Source: Bacteroidales bacterium
GTDB lineage: Bacteria; Bacteroidota; Bacteroidia; Bacteroidales; F082
Length of the DNA stretch: 64,000 nucleotides
Reading direction: 5' to 3'
NCBI GenBank assembly: GCA_017548125.1
Contig: JAFYNK010000086.1
Coordinates: 19,674 to 83,673, forward strand
The position numbers were made by a program, and so were the translations under genes. Each line of letters starts with the position of its first letter. The first letter of the stretch is position 1. This document shows positions 34,557 through 42,673 of this stretch, in pieces. The notes beneath the pieces are model-generated. The model saw only the letters and a list, made by a program, of their open reading frames with translations. It ran no database searches and was not told the origin of the DNA.

Positions 34557-36144
34557 ATGCTCCGGCAAAATCGTCGTTGATTTTAGACTGAACGACTCTC
34601 GTTTGGAATTGGTCGAAGCCGTTGTTAGGCGCAAAATTACTGTTAGGAGTGAAGTTGCCGCTTGGTGCAAAGCTGTTGTTAGGAGCAAAGTTGTTGTTAG
34701 GAGCAAAACTGTTGTTCTGTTCGCTGTTAAATTCAACAATGTCTTCAAAACGAGCATATTGACCAACGAATTTAAGTGTGACATCAGCAAGCTTGCCGTT
34801 ACGGTGTTTTGCGATGCTGATGATAGATTTGCCTTTTGTTGATTCGCCGTCTTCTTCTGTAAGTCCGTAATATTCTGGACGATAAATGAAGATAACCATA
34901 TCGGCGTCTTGTTCGATAGCACCAGATTCACGCAAGTCGGAAAGAATAGGTTTCTTTGAGCCTGGACGTGATTCAACGCTACGGCTTAACTGAGAGAGAG
35001 CCAGAACAGGAACGTTCAATTCTTTTGCAAGACTCTTCAATGAACGGCTGATATTACTGATTTCTTGTTCACGGGTTCCGTTCTTGTCGCCTTTTGCTGT
35101 CATCAGTTGAAGATAATCAATGAAAATCATCTGAATATCATGCTGTTGTTTCAGACGGCGACATTTTGCTCTTAAATCGAAAATTGATAATTGAGCGGTG
35201 TCGTCGATGAAAATCTTAGCGTTGACGAGAGGGGAGACCATCGTGTTAAGTTGCTGCCATTCGTATTCTTCCAAATTACCGGTTCTTAGCTTGTCGGCTG
35301 TTAATGATGTTTCTGTGGAAATAAGACGTGTAACCAACTGAACTGATGACATTTCCAATGAGAAGAAGGCGATAGGCTTGTTGAAATCTACAGCTGCGTT
35401 ACGAGCCAAGTTCAAGGCGAAAGCTGTCTTACCCATACTTGGACGAGCTGCCAAGATGATAAGGTCGGATTTTTGCCAGCCTTGAGTGATTCTGTCTAAC
35501 TCTGTGTATCCTGATGGAACGCCGCGGAGACTTGCACTGTCGTTGCGTGCGTTTTCAATATCTGCGATAGCCATGCTGACCAAGTCGGGCATCTGGTCGT
35601 GGCTTCTCTTCAAATTGTTCTCGCTGATCTGGAATAATTTGTTTTCTGCCTTGTCGAGTAAGTCAAAAATGTCTGTAGTGTCTTCGTAGGCATCTTTGAT
35701 TATCTCAGTAGAAATCACAATTAATTGACGCTGAATGTATTTCTGTAAAATAATACGTGCGTGATATTCGATATTAGCCGAACTTACAACGCGATTCGTT
35801 AATTGTGATATATAATATGGTCCGCCAACGACTTCCAAGTTGCCTGAACTTTTTAGTTGATTGGTGACGGTAAGGATGTCAATAGGTTCTGACTTGCCAA
35901 ATAAATCTTTTATAGCAGTGAAAATCAACTGATGCGCTTCTTTGTAGAATACATCTGGGGTCAATAAGTCGATGACTGAGTTAACTGCGTTTTTTTCTAG
36001 CATCATTGCGCCGAGAACCACTTCTTCCAAATCGACGGCTTGAGGTGGGACGCGGCCTTGATTGGCTAAAATTTCACTAGGAACGCTGGCAGCTCTTGTC
36101 CTGCTGAATCCTGCTTTTTTATAATTTGTATTATCGTTATTCAT
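34555..36144 (-). CDS. dnaB: Replicative DNA helicase DnaB
   Basis: 529 residues. N-terminal domain about 30-135 (PPQAVDLEEVVLGAMMLE), linker helix, RecA-like domain about 190-465 with Walker A ARPSMGKTAFALNLA, Walker B MIFIDYLQLM, and DLRESGAIEQDADMVIFI. Unwinds DNA at the replication fork. The last ~55 residues are an unusual Asn/Phe/Pro tail with five imperfect (N/S)NFAPN units, encoded by AGGAGCAAAGTTGTTGTT-type DNA repeats at 34620-34715. The gene has promoter boxes immediately upstream and is monocistronic. Confidence 0.97.
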   Translation of the reverse strand: MNNDNTNYKKAGFSRTRAASVPSEILANQGRVPPQAVDLEEVVLGAMMLEKNAVNSVIDLLTPDVFYKEAHQLIFTAIKDLFGKSEPIDILTVTNQLKSSGNLEVVGGPYYISQLTNRVVSSANIEYHARIILQKYIQRQLIVISTEIIKDAYEDTTDIFDLLDKAENKLFQISENNLKRSHDQMPDLVSMAIADIENARNDSASLRGVPSGYTELDRITQGWQKSDLIILAARPSMGKTAFALNLARNAAVDFNKPIAFFSLEMSSVQLVTRLISTETSLTADKLRTGNLEEYEWQQLNTMVSPLVNAKIFIDDTAQLSIFDLRAKCRRLKQQHDIQMIFIDYLQLMTAKGDKNGTREQEISNISRSLKSLAKELNVPVLALSQLSRSVESRPGSKKPILSDLRESGAIEQDADMVIFIYRPEYYGLTEEDGESTKGKSIISIAKHRNGKLADVTLKFVGQYARFEDIVEFNSEQNNSFAPNNNFAPNNSFAPSGNFTPNSNFAPNNGFDQFQTRVVQSKINDDFAGA

Positions 36145-36148
36145 GCTT

Positions 36149-36167
36149 CAAATTTACAACAAAATTA
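36149..36167 (-). promoter_or_regulatory. Tandem -7 boxes of dnaB
   Basis: Minus strand TAATTTTG (36160-36167) and TAAATTTG (36149-36156). If the nearer box is used, transcription would begin at or within a few bases of the ATG (36144). Confidence 0.5.
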
Positions 36168-36227
36168 CTATTGTTGAATAGATGTTGATAACTTTTGTTT
36201 CCTTTTTAAGTTGTTGAAAATCAATGT

Positions 36228-37628
36228 TTATTTTAATAGACGATTATACATTTTTTGAAGGTATTTGTTCTCGTCTTCCATGTCTTTATCAACTAAAATC
36301 CTTTCTAACTCATTGTCGCTGGTAGCGTTAAGAATAATTCTACTATGCTCGAAAACAGTTTCTGAAGGAAAAAGCTCTTCGTAAATTGTCTTTAACGAAA
36401 AATCATATTTTGTCTTTTTGCTGAAAAAATCTGAATTCTTTAAGACGTCTCTGAAATTGATAATTTTATAACTGATTTCCTTGGATTCTAGAATATTATA
36501 TTTATGCATTAATGAATTGATGTTCTGCGCGGAAAAATATACGACTTTCTCGAAACGTTTCAGCTTTTCTGTCAATATCTTTAAGCCGTCTTCCATTTTT
36601 GAATAATCATCAAGGCAATTCCATTCTGTCACTTCGTCATTTTGGTTGGATAAAATTGAAAATGCGATGACAACTTCCTGATATGGCTTGTGTTTGTCTA
36701 AAATAGGAACGGCTGGCTTGTAAAACAACAAGTTAAGAAAAGCTATCGATTCGGTTCTTTCTCCGACTAAATCGTAGAACATCTTGTAATTGATATAGAA
36801 TGTGTTTTGTTCCAAGGCGTCTATCTGATTCATTTCCAATGATAATGGATTGATGAGTTTTTTGAAGCTTCTGTTGTCTTGTATTCCGCCGTTATATAAT
36901 GAGAAGAGTTCTTTGGAATCGAATGATGTAGTGTGCAGGAAGCTGTCTTGAGGGACTTTTTTCCAGCAATGGCCTCTAAATTCGCATGTGTATGGCGTAA
37001 AACATTGAGTTCCAATATTGATTTTTGGGGCGTTTGGCAGATTTACGACCTCTTTTAAATCATTGACTTTTTTATCTATAGATTCAAGTTGTCCTTCTGC
37101 AAATTCTTTAACTGATTTGAATACAAATAGTTGCTGTATGTCAATGTCGCCGTCTCTTACATAATCGCTATTGATGTACATCAGTTCGATGTCGCTGATT
37201 GGGACGTTGCAGCCTCTTAAGACATAGTATTGTAATGATGCGTCGTGATAGTAGGTGTCGCTGAGCGACATAGAGCTTTTTACTTCTATAGCGCGCCATT
37301 TGTCACCGTCTCTAACCAAAATGTCAAGCATGATGAGAGTGTCGTTGTAAATGAATATTGCCTCATACATCACATTGATATTAGGGTCGTTAAGGTTCTG
37401 CATCGTTTTTTCAAACATTTTCCCAAATAGGGAAGGATTTGATGGCGTCATATTGACACCGTCTGGGAAATATGATCTTGCCAATACACCGACATCAGTT
37501 CCACGCTTGAACTTAGCTCTTTTTTCAAGGCTGAGTTTGTCTCGTAGATAAGGGTGTTTTTTGTACATGTAAAGAGCCTTCGGGCATTGTTCTCCTTTTA
37601 TGTATGTTGATTTTGAAAGTATATGCAT
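36228..37628 (-). CDS. DUF2779 protein: Fe-S PD-(D/E)XK nuclease domain with degenerate C-terminal domain
   Basis: 466 residues. It opens LSKSTYIKGEQCPKALY as in DUF2779/Cas4-like nucleases. The nuclease motif is complete: E89 (YEAIF), D102 (MLDILV) and E115-x-K117 (AIEVKSS). Four Cys (C15, C209, C215, C221) are placed as in Cas4, AddB and Dna2 iron-sulfur nucleases. The C-terminal half aligns with the DUF2779 exonuclease-like region (KPAVPILDKHKPYQEV), but the DFET motif usual there reads N299-L-L301-F, so that site looks dead. A role in DNA processing or defence is inferred. Its start is one base after the MATE gene stop: one operon. Confidence 0.75.
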   Translation of the reverse strand: MHILSKSTYIKGEQCPKALYMYKKHPYLRDKLSLEKRAKFKRGTDVGVLARSYFPDGVNMTPSNPSLFGKMFEKTMQNLNDPNINVMYEAIFIYNDTLIMLDILVRDGDKWRAIEVKSSMSLSDTYYHDASLQYYVLRGCNVPISDIELMYINSDYVRDGDIDIQQLFVFKSVKEFAEGQLESIDKKVNDLKEVVNLPNAPKINIGTQCFTPYTCEFRGHCWKKVPQDSFLHTTSFDSKELFSLYNGGIQDNRSFKKLINPLSLEMNQIDALEQNTFYINYKMFYDLVGERTESIAFLNLLFYKPAVPILDKHKPYQEVVIAFSILSNQNDEVTEWNCLDDYSKMEDGLKILTEKLKRFEKVVYFSAQNINSLMHKYNILESKEISYKIINFRDVLKNSDFFSKKTKYDFSLKTIYEELFPSETVFEHSRIILNATSDNELERILVDKDMEDENKYLQKMYNRLLK

Positions 37629-37629
37629 G

Positions 37630-38937
37630 TTATTGATTTTTAACAGTTTGAATGATATTTTTCTTTGCCATGAGCGTCATGGCTACACCTCTTGCAGTCA
37701 TGAAGCACAAGAAAGCAATCCATAAACCATGATTTCCCAATTTGGGCGTTAATAGATGCCACGCTGGAATAAAGATGAATATTGTGGCTATAATCATGGT
37801 GTTTCTTATTGCTTTAGAGGCAGTTGCACCAATATAAATGCCGTCCCAGATGAACGCGGCGAATGTTATTGATGGAATTGCAATCATGTAAATGTAATAT
37901 GGCTTTATTTCTAAAAGAATATTAGGATTGTCTGAAATTATTTTAACAAAACTTGAAGGGAATAATGCATAAAGTATTGTGAATGGAACGCTTATGCAGA
38001 ATCCCCATATTAATAAAAGACGAACGACTTTAACCAGATTGTTTTTGTCGTTTGAGCCTATGAATTTGCCAACTAAAGCTTCTCCTGCGTATGCGAAACC
38101 ATCGGTAAAATAAGAGAAAATATAAAATGATTGTAATAAAATCATATTGACAGCCAATATGTTGTCTCCTAATTTAGCTGATTGGTTTGTGAAGAATGCG
38201 ATGCTGATGATCAGAAGGAAACTGCGTATCATCAAGTCGGTGTTGACTTTGAAAAAACGTTTTATTTTTTCGAAATTGAACAAGATGTCTTTGTTGATTT
38301 TAAGGAAATATGATTTGTAATTTTTTATTAACAGGATTATCGCTAAAGTCAATCCGCAATATTGAGCGATTACGGTTCCCAATGCAACGCCGACAACATT
38401 TTTGTTAAAGATGATTACAAAAACAACGCTGAAGATAATGTTCATTACATTAATTAATATAGCTATGAACATTGGTATTTTGGTGTTTTGCATCCCGACG
38501 AACCATCCGTTGAGACAGTAGAGTAGGATGTTGGCAGGAGCGGCCCATATTCTAATATAAAAATAACTTATAGCCAAGGCTTTCACTTCATCGCTGCCGT
38601 CAAGTAAGAGCTCGCTCAATTTAGCGATGGGAATCTGCAAGGAAAGTATCAATAATATAATAGGTATTCCTATGCATATCGAACGATAAAGTGAGTAAAT
38701 TGTCTCTGTTTTGTCATTCCCGCCCAATGCCTGAGCCGTGAAACCTGTCGTTCCTGCTCTTAAAAAACTGAAAAAAGAATACAAAACGCTGAATATTGTT
38801 CCTCCTAAAGCAATGGCTCCAATATATGATGCCGAACCCAGATGTCCCATTAGAATCATATCCACTAAACCTAATAGTGGAATTGTTATATTGCTGATAA
38901 TGTTTGGTATAGCTAGTCTTAAAATGGAACGATTCAT
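37630..38937 (-). CDS. MATE-family efflux transporter (DinF-like)
   Basis: 435 residues with twelve membrane helices in two bundles, typical MATE length. Opening motif LAIPNIISNITIPLLGLVDMILMGHLG and the repeat in the second half (DGFAYAGEALVGKFIG). The DinF branch is suggested by length and by GTTGFTAQALGGND. It exports cationic drugs or metabolites using Na+ or H+. First gene of an operon with the DUF2779 protein. Confidence 0.92.
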   Translation of the reverse strand: MNRSILRLAIPNIISNITIPLLGLVDMILMGHLGSASYIGAIALGGTIFSVLYSFFSFLRAGTTGFTAQALGGNDKTETIYSLYRSICIGIPIILLILSLQIPIAKLSELLLDGSDEVKALAISYFYIRIWAAPANILLYCLNGWFVGMQNTKIPMFIAILINVMNIIFSVVFVIIFNKNVVGVALGTVIAQYCGLTLAIILLIKNYKSYFLKINKDILFNFEKIKRFFKVNTDLMIRSFLLIISIAFFTNQSAKLGDNILAVNMILLQSFYIFSYFTDGFAYAGEALVGKFIGSNDKNNLVKVVRLLLIWGFCISVPFTILYALFPSSFVKIISDNPNILLEIKPYYIYMIAIPSITFAAFIWDGIYIGATASKAIRNTMIIATIFIFIPAWHLLTPKLGNHGLWIAFLCFMTARGVAMTLMAKKNIIQTVKNQ

Positions 38938-38953
38938 GATGTTTTCTTTTTCG

Positions 38954-38961
38954 CAAATTTA
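38954..38961 (-). promoter_or_regulatory. -7 box of the MATE-DUF2779 operon
   Basis: TAAATTTG on the minus strand, 16 bases before the ATG. Confidence 0.6.
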
Positions 38962-39052
38962 ATAAAAACTGAACTCATATATTGTTGTGGTATATAATAA
39001 TTATGCAAAATAAAAAGTGTAATAATGTGAAAAAAAAACTACATATTAGCTC

Positions 39053-39083
39053 TTGTGTAATTGAAAAAATATTCTTAAATTTG
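39053..39083 (+). promoter_or_regulatory. Promoter of coiled-coil lipoprotein 1
   Basis: TTGT (39053-39056), a 19-bp spacer and TAAATTTG (39076-39083): a complete -33/-7 pair. It gives a ~110-nt leader before the ATG at 39198. Confidence 0.6.
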
Positions 39084-39197
39084 CCAACCCATTGTGTGAT
39101 TATCAAGCAATTGAAATGTTTTCTGAATAGTCAGACAGTGAAGTGTATTAAATTTTTTACTAATCAAAAGAATACTAACATATTAACACTTAAAATA

Positions 39198-40043
39198 ATG
39201 AAAAAAACTTTAACAATTTTGTCAGTTGCATTAGTAGCTTTCATGTTAAGCTCATGCGTAGAAAAATCAAAGAAGTATCAACAATTATTATCTGAAAAAG
39301 AAGCTGTTGTTCTTGAAAACAAAAACATTGAAAAAGAATACAATGCAGCTCTCGGTATTATCAGTGATGTTGAAAACAACCTCAGCGCAATCCGCGATGC
39401 AGAAGGTTTGATGTTAATCAAAAACGAAAGCAACACACGCAGAGACCAAATCAACTCAGAATTAATCCAAATTAAAGAAAGCATGGCAATCAATCGCGCT
39501 AAATTAGATTCATTGTCAAATGTTTTGGAAAACTCAAATAAAGATAGAGCTAACCTCCGCAGCACTATCAAGAAATTACAAGCTCAATTAGCTGAAAAAG
39601 AAGCTATGATCGCTCAAATGCAAGAACAACTTGCTCAAAAAGATCAAGAAATTGAAGGCTTGAACACAAAAGTTAACAACTTAAACGAAGACCTTAATGT
39701 AGCTAACGCTAAAAACGACGAACAAGGCCGTTTAATCGCTAGCCAAATCCTTGAAATGAACAAGGTTTATTACATCGGTTCATCTAAAAAAGATTTGAAA
39801 GAAAAAGGTATCTTAACTTCAAAATTCATCTTGAGACAAGAAGTTCCAGCTGAAGCTTTCACAATGGCTGACAAACGCGAAGTTAAAGAAATCGCTTTCG
39901 AAGGTAAAAAAGTTAAGGTTCTCTCAGCTCACCCACTCGAATCATATACAATCGTAAATAAAGACAACCAAGTTGTTATCGAAATTACAAACCCAGAATT
40001 ATTCTGGAGCGTAACAAAATATTTAGTTGCTATTACTAAATAA
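39198..40043 (+). CDS. Coiled-coil lipoprotein 1
   Basis: 281 residues, MKKTLTILSVALVAFMLSSC with lipobox Cys at 20, then a long coiled coil (about 25-190; QLAEKEAMIAQMQEQLAQKD) and a compact C-terminal domain from NKVYYIGSSKKDLKEKGIL to FWSVTKYLVAITK. The architecture resembles proteins annotated in Bacteroidota as Cbp1-type adhesins, but I would not claim collagen binding. Paralogue of the next gene (about 70% identical by eye). I start at the ATG opening the signal peptide; the upstream in-frame extension is not credible. Confidence 0.85.
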   Translation: MKKTLTILSVALVAFMLSSCVEKSKKYQQLLSEKEAVVLENKNIEKEYNAALGIISDVENNLSAIRDAEGLMLIKNESNTRRDQINSELIQIKESMAINRAKLDSLSNVLENSNKDRANLRSTIKKLQAQLAEKEAMIAQMQEQLAQKDQEIEGLNTKVNNLNEDLNVANAKNDEQGRLIASQILEMNKVYYIGSSKKDLKEKGILTSKFILRQEVPAEAFTMADKREVKEIAFEGKKVKVLSAHPLESYTIVNKDNQVVIEITNPELFWSVTKYLVAITK

Positions 40044-40064
40044 TATACAAATCATAAAAAAAGA

Positions 40065-40099
40065 AAATCCCGGTATCATCTCGATATCGGGATTTTTTT
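40065..40099 (+). terminator. Terminator of lipoprotein 1
   Basis: AAATCCCGGTATC (40065-40077) pairs with GATATCGGGATTT (40083-40095) with one wobble, then a T-run. Confidence 0.93.
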
Positions 40100-40100
40100 A

Positions 40101-40160
40101 TTCCACAATGTGTATATCTACACACTAAGTGTGGAAAAATTCTACAGTCGTTTCCACATT
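40101..40160 (+). promoter_or_regulatory. Candidate activator-binding palindrome (UAS)
   Basis: TTCCACA (40101-40107) and TGTGGAA (40130-40136) are inverted around an inner TGTGTA/TACACA palindrome; a third TTCCACA lies at 40152-40158. The sites are 84-155 bp upstream of the sigma-54-like element at 40242, the usual distance for an NtrC-type enhancer. It could alternatively be an RNA hairpin. Confidence 0.45.
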
Positions 40161-40241
40161 ATTTGACTTGTTGAAAAATATAATTGTGTAATAGTGTTGA
40201 TTTTCAGTGTGTTATTTTTAATATTGCTCTTTTGTTTTATC

Positions 40242-40256
40242 TGGTATGGTTTTGGC
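40242..40256 (+). promoter_or_regulatory. Candidate sigma-54 promoter of lipoprotein 2
   Basis: TGGTATGGTTTTGGC: GG at 40243-40244 and GC at 40255-40256 with N10 between. It shares TGGnATnnnTTTGGC with the element at 6580. No TAnnTTTG box is visible in this spacer. The ATG is 49 bases further on. The rest of 40161-40305 shows nothing else. Confidence 0.5.
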
Positions 40257-40305
40257 TAGTTTTTATGTCAAGGATATAAATGTATAATAAAATAAGAATT
40301 GAATT

Positions 40306-41154
40306 ATGAAAAACACATTAAAAGTTTTAGCAGTATTTTTGACAGTTGGTTTATTAACCACCTCATGCGTAGAAAAATCAAAGAAATATCAATTACTTTT
40401 AGCAGAAAAAGAAGCTGCATTGGTTGAAAATCAAAACATTGAAAATGAATACAACAAAGCACTTGGCATTATCGCTGATGTAGAAAATAATTTACAAGCA
40501 CTTCGTGAAGCCGAGAATTTGCTTCTTATGAACAATGAAAATCTTTCACAAAGAGAAAAACTTAATGCAGAATTGATGCAGATTAAAGATGCAATGGCAG
40601 CTAATAATGCAAAATTAGATGCTTTATACGCTGAATTGGAAAATTCAAACAGAACCAACAAGGAGCTTCGCGCTACAGTGAAGAAATTGAAGAGCCAGTT
40701 AGAAGAAAAAACTCAAGTTGTTGAAACATTGCAAGTTCAGTTGAATGAAAAAGATAGTCAAATAGCTGGTCTTAATACAAAAGTTGAAATCCTTAATGCA
40801 GACATCGAAAAAGTCACAGCTGATAACGATGCAAAAAGCCAAACAATAGCAAATCAAATACTTGAAATGAACAAGGTTTATTATGTTGGCGCATCAAAAC
40901 AAAATTTGAAAGAAAGTGGTATCTTGACTTCTAAATATATATTAAGACAAGAAGTTCCAGCTGAAGCTTTCACAATGGCAGACAAACGCGAATTGAAAGA
41001 AATCGCTTTCGATGGTAAAAAAATTAAGGTTCTTTCAGCACATCCAACAGAATCATATACAATTACAAATACAGATAATCAGGTTATTATCACAGTTACA
41101 AACCCAGAAATGTTCTGGAGTGTAACAAAATATTTGGTTGCAATCACCAAATAA
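40306..41154 (+). CDS. Coiled-coil lipoprotein 2
   Basis: 282 residues, tandem paralogue of lipoprotein 1: MKNTLKVLAVFLTVGLLTTSC (lipobox Cys about 21), coiled coil about 25-190, and a nearly identical C-terminal domain (LRQEVPAEAFTMADKRELKE). The promoter differs: no -7 box, but a sigma-54-like element with an upstream palindrome, so it may be the conditional copy. The next gene is an NtrC-type activator. Confidence 0.85.
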   Translation: MKNTLKVLAVFLTVGLLTTSCVEKSKKYQLLLAEKEAALVENQNIENEYNKALGIIADVENNLQALREAENLLLMNNENLSQREKLNAELMQIKDAMAANNAKLDALYAELENSNRTNKELRATVKKLKSQLEEKTQVVETLQVQLNEKDSQIAGLNTKVEILNADIEKVTADNDAKSQTIANQILEMNKVYYVGASKQNLKESGILTSKYILRQEVPAEAFTMADKRELKEIAFDGKKIKVLSAHPTESYTITNTDNQVIITVTNPEMFWSVTKYLVAITK

Positions 41155-41178
41155 TTTTCTGCTCGTTTTCAATATTAT

Positions 41179-41217
41179 GAAAATCCCGATATCGCCCGAT
41201 GTCGGGTTTTCTTTTTT
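41179..41217 (+). terminator. Terminator of lipoprotein 2
   Basis: TCCCGATATCG (41184-41194) and CGATGTCGGG (41197-41206) form a stem, followed by a T-rich run. Confidence 0.85.
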
Positions 41218-41260
41218 ATTTTTTTAAGATAAAATGTTTTAGAATCTTTGAAATATTCAT

Positions 41261-41268
41261 TAACTTTG
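41261..41268 (+). promoter_or_regulatory. -7 box of the NtrC-type regulator
   Basis: TAACTTTG, 27 bases before the ATG at 41296. Confidence 0.6.
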
Positions 41269-41295
41269 CATTATACATTATGAAGTTTCATTGAT

Positions 41296-42672
41296 ATGGA
41301 AAAACGTATATTGATTGTTGAAGATGACGTTACATTTGGAACAATGTTGAAGACCTGGGTTGCTAAAAACTCATGGGAACCGACTTGGGTTACAAAAGTT
41401 GAATTGGCAAAACAGGAATTTCAAAATGTTTCTTTTGATTTGGTACTTAGTGACTTACGTTTGCCAGATGGTGACGGCATAATTCTTCTTACATGGATAA
41501 GAGAGAATAAGATAAACATTCCGTTCATCATCATGACCAATTATTCAGACGTTCAGACTGCGGTTTTGGCAATGAAACTTGGAGCTTTTGATTATTTGCA
41601 AAAGCCAATTAATCCAACTCTTCTTCAGCAAAAAATAGAAATGGCGATGCGTCAGCCAGAGCGTGCGGAAGAAAAAAACGCAGCGTCTAAACCTAAAGCG
41701 AAGCAGAAACAGCTTATAAACAAGGTGGTGAAAGGCAGCAGCTTGGTGATGCAGCGTCTTTATTCTCACGTAGATTTGGTGGCGCCGACAAAGATGTCGG
41801 TTTTGATTCTTGGCGAAAGCGGTACGGGTAAAGAATATATTGCTCGTATGATTCATGATAACAGCAATAGAAAATCAGCTCCATTCGTGGCTGTTGATTG
41901 CGGCAGTCTCTCGATGGAACTCGCTCCTTCTGAGTTGTTTGGCCACAAAAAAGGTTCTTTTACCTCGGCAATATCAGACAAAACTGGCGTGTTTGTGGAA
42001 GCTAACGGAGGAACGGTGTTCTTGGATGAAGTGGGAAATCTTTCGTATGAGGTTCAAAAACAGCTTCTTAGGGCGTTGCAGGAACAAAAGGTGCGTCCTG
42101 TAGGCTCGGCGTCTGATGTTAAAGTAGATGTCAGAATAATTGCTGCGACAAATGAAGATTTGGAAAAAGCGATAGAGGATGGTAGGTTCCGCCAGGATTT
42201 ATATCATCGTATCAATGAGTTTTCTGTCAATGTGCCTCCACTCAGAGAGAGAGTTGAAGATATTGAAGAATTTTGCTATCATTTTATAAATCAAGCAAAT
42301 GAAGAGCTTAGTAAAGACGTCGATAAGATTTCTGATGACGCTCTTGATGTTTTAAAACAACAAAATTGGCTCGGTAATCTTAGAGAATTGCGTAATGTAA
42401 TTCGTCGCTCCGTCTTGTTTGCAACGGATAATGTTTTAAGAAAAGAAAACCTTCCTGAATTTCCGAAAAACAATAAGACACAGAAGTCTTTGAGTGATAT
42501 TCAAGAAAATCAGGGAGTTAAGGACTTTTCTTTGAATAAAAACAATGAAAAAGAACTTATTATAGCTGCATTGAATGAGGCTCATGGAAATAAGACTGTC
42601 GCGGCAAAACTTCTTCAAATTGATAGAAAAACTTTGTACAATAAGATGCATTTATATAATATTGAATTGTAA
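41296..42672 (+). CDS. Sigma-54-dependent NtrC-type response regulator
   Basis: 458 residues. Receiver domain 1-120 (VEDDVTFG, phospho-Asp in VLSDLRLPD, MTNYSD, KPINP), linker, AAA+ domain about 145-375 with Walker A GESGTGKEY, the sigma-54 loop GSFTSA (canonical GAFTGA, two changes but Thr kept) and Walker B TVFLDEVGN. Fis-type HTH at the C terminus (VAAKLLQIDRKTLYNKMHLY). It ends one base from the convergent hybrid kinase gene, its likely phosphorelay partner. Probable target: the promoter at 40242. Confidence 0.92.
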   Translation: MEKRILIVEDDVTFGTMLKTWVAKNSWEPTWVTKVELAKQEFQNVSFDLVLSDLRLPDGDGIILLTWIRENKINIPFIIMTNYSDVQTAVLAMKLGAFDYLQKPINPTLLQQKIEMAMRQPERAEEKNAASKPKAKQKQLINKVVKGSSLVMQRLYSHVDLVAPTKMSVLILGESGTGKEYIARMIHDNSNRKSAPFVAVDCGSLSMELAPSELFGHKKGSFTSAISDKTGVFVEANGGTVFLDEVGNLSYEVQKQLLRALQEQKVRPVGSASDVKVDVRIIAATNEDLEKAIEDGRFRQDLYHRINEFSVNVPPLRERVEDIEEFCYHFINQANEELSKDVDKISDDALDVLKQQNWLGNLRELRNVIRRSVLFATDNVLRKENLPEFPKNNKTQKSLSDIQENQGVKDFSLNKNNEKELIIAALNEAHGNKTVAAKLLQIDRKTLYNKMHLYNIEL

Positions 42673-42673
42673 T

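Noticed and set aside
34443-34976. 177-residue minus-strand ORF over arcC and dnaB ends
   Set aside because: It covers the terminator and the dnaB repeat tail in another frame; low-complexity Leu/Thr sequence without a family.
36228-37628. Calling this gene cas4
   Set aside because: The motifs are Cas4-like, but the length, the PAVP/KPYQ region and the absence of cas neighbours fit DUF2779.
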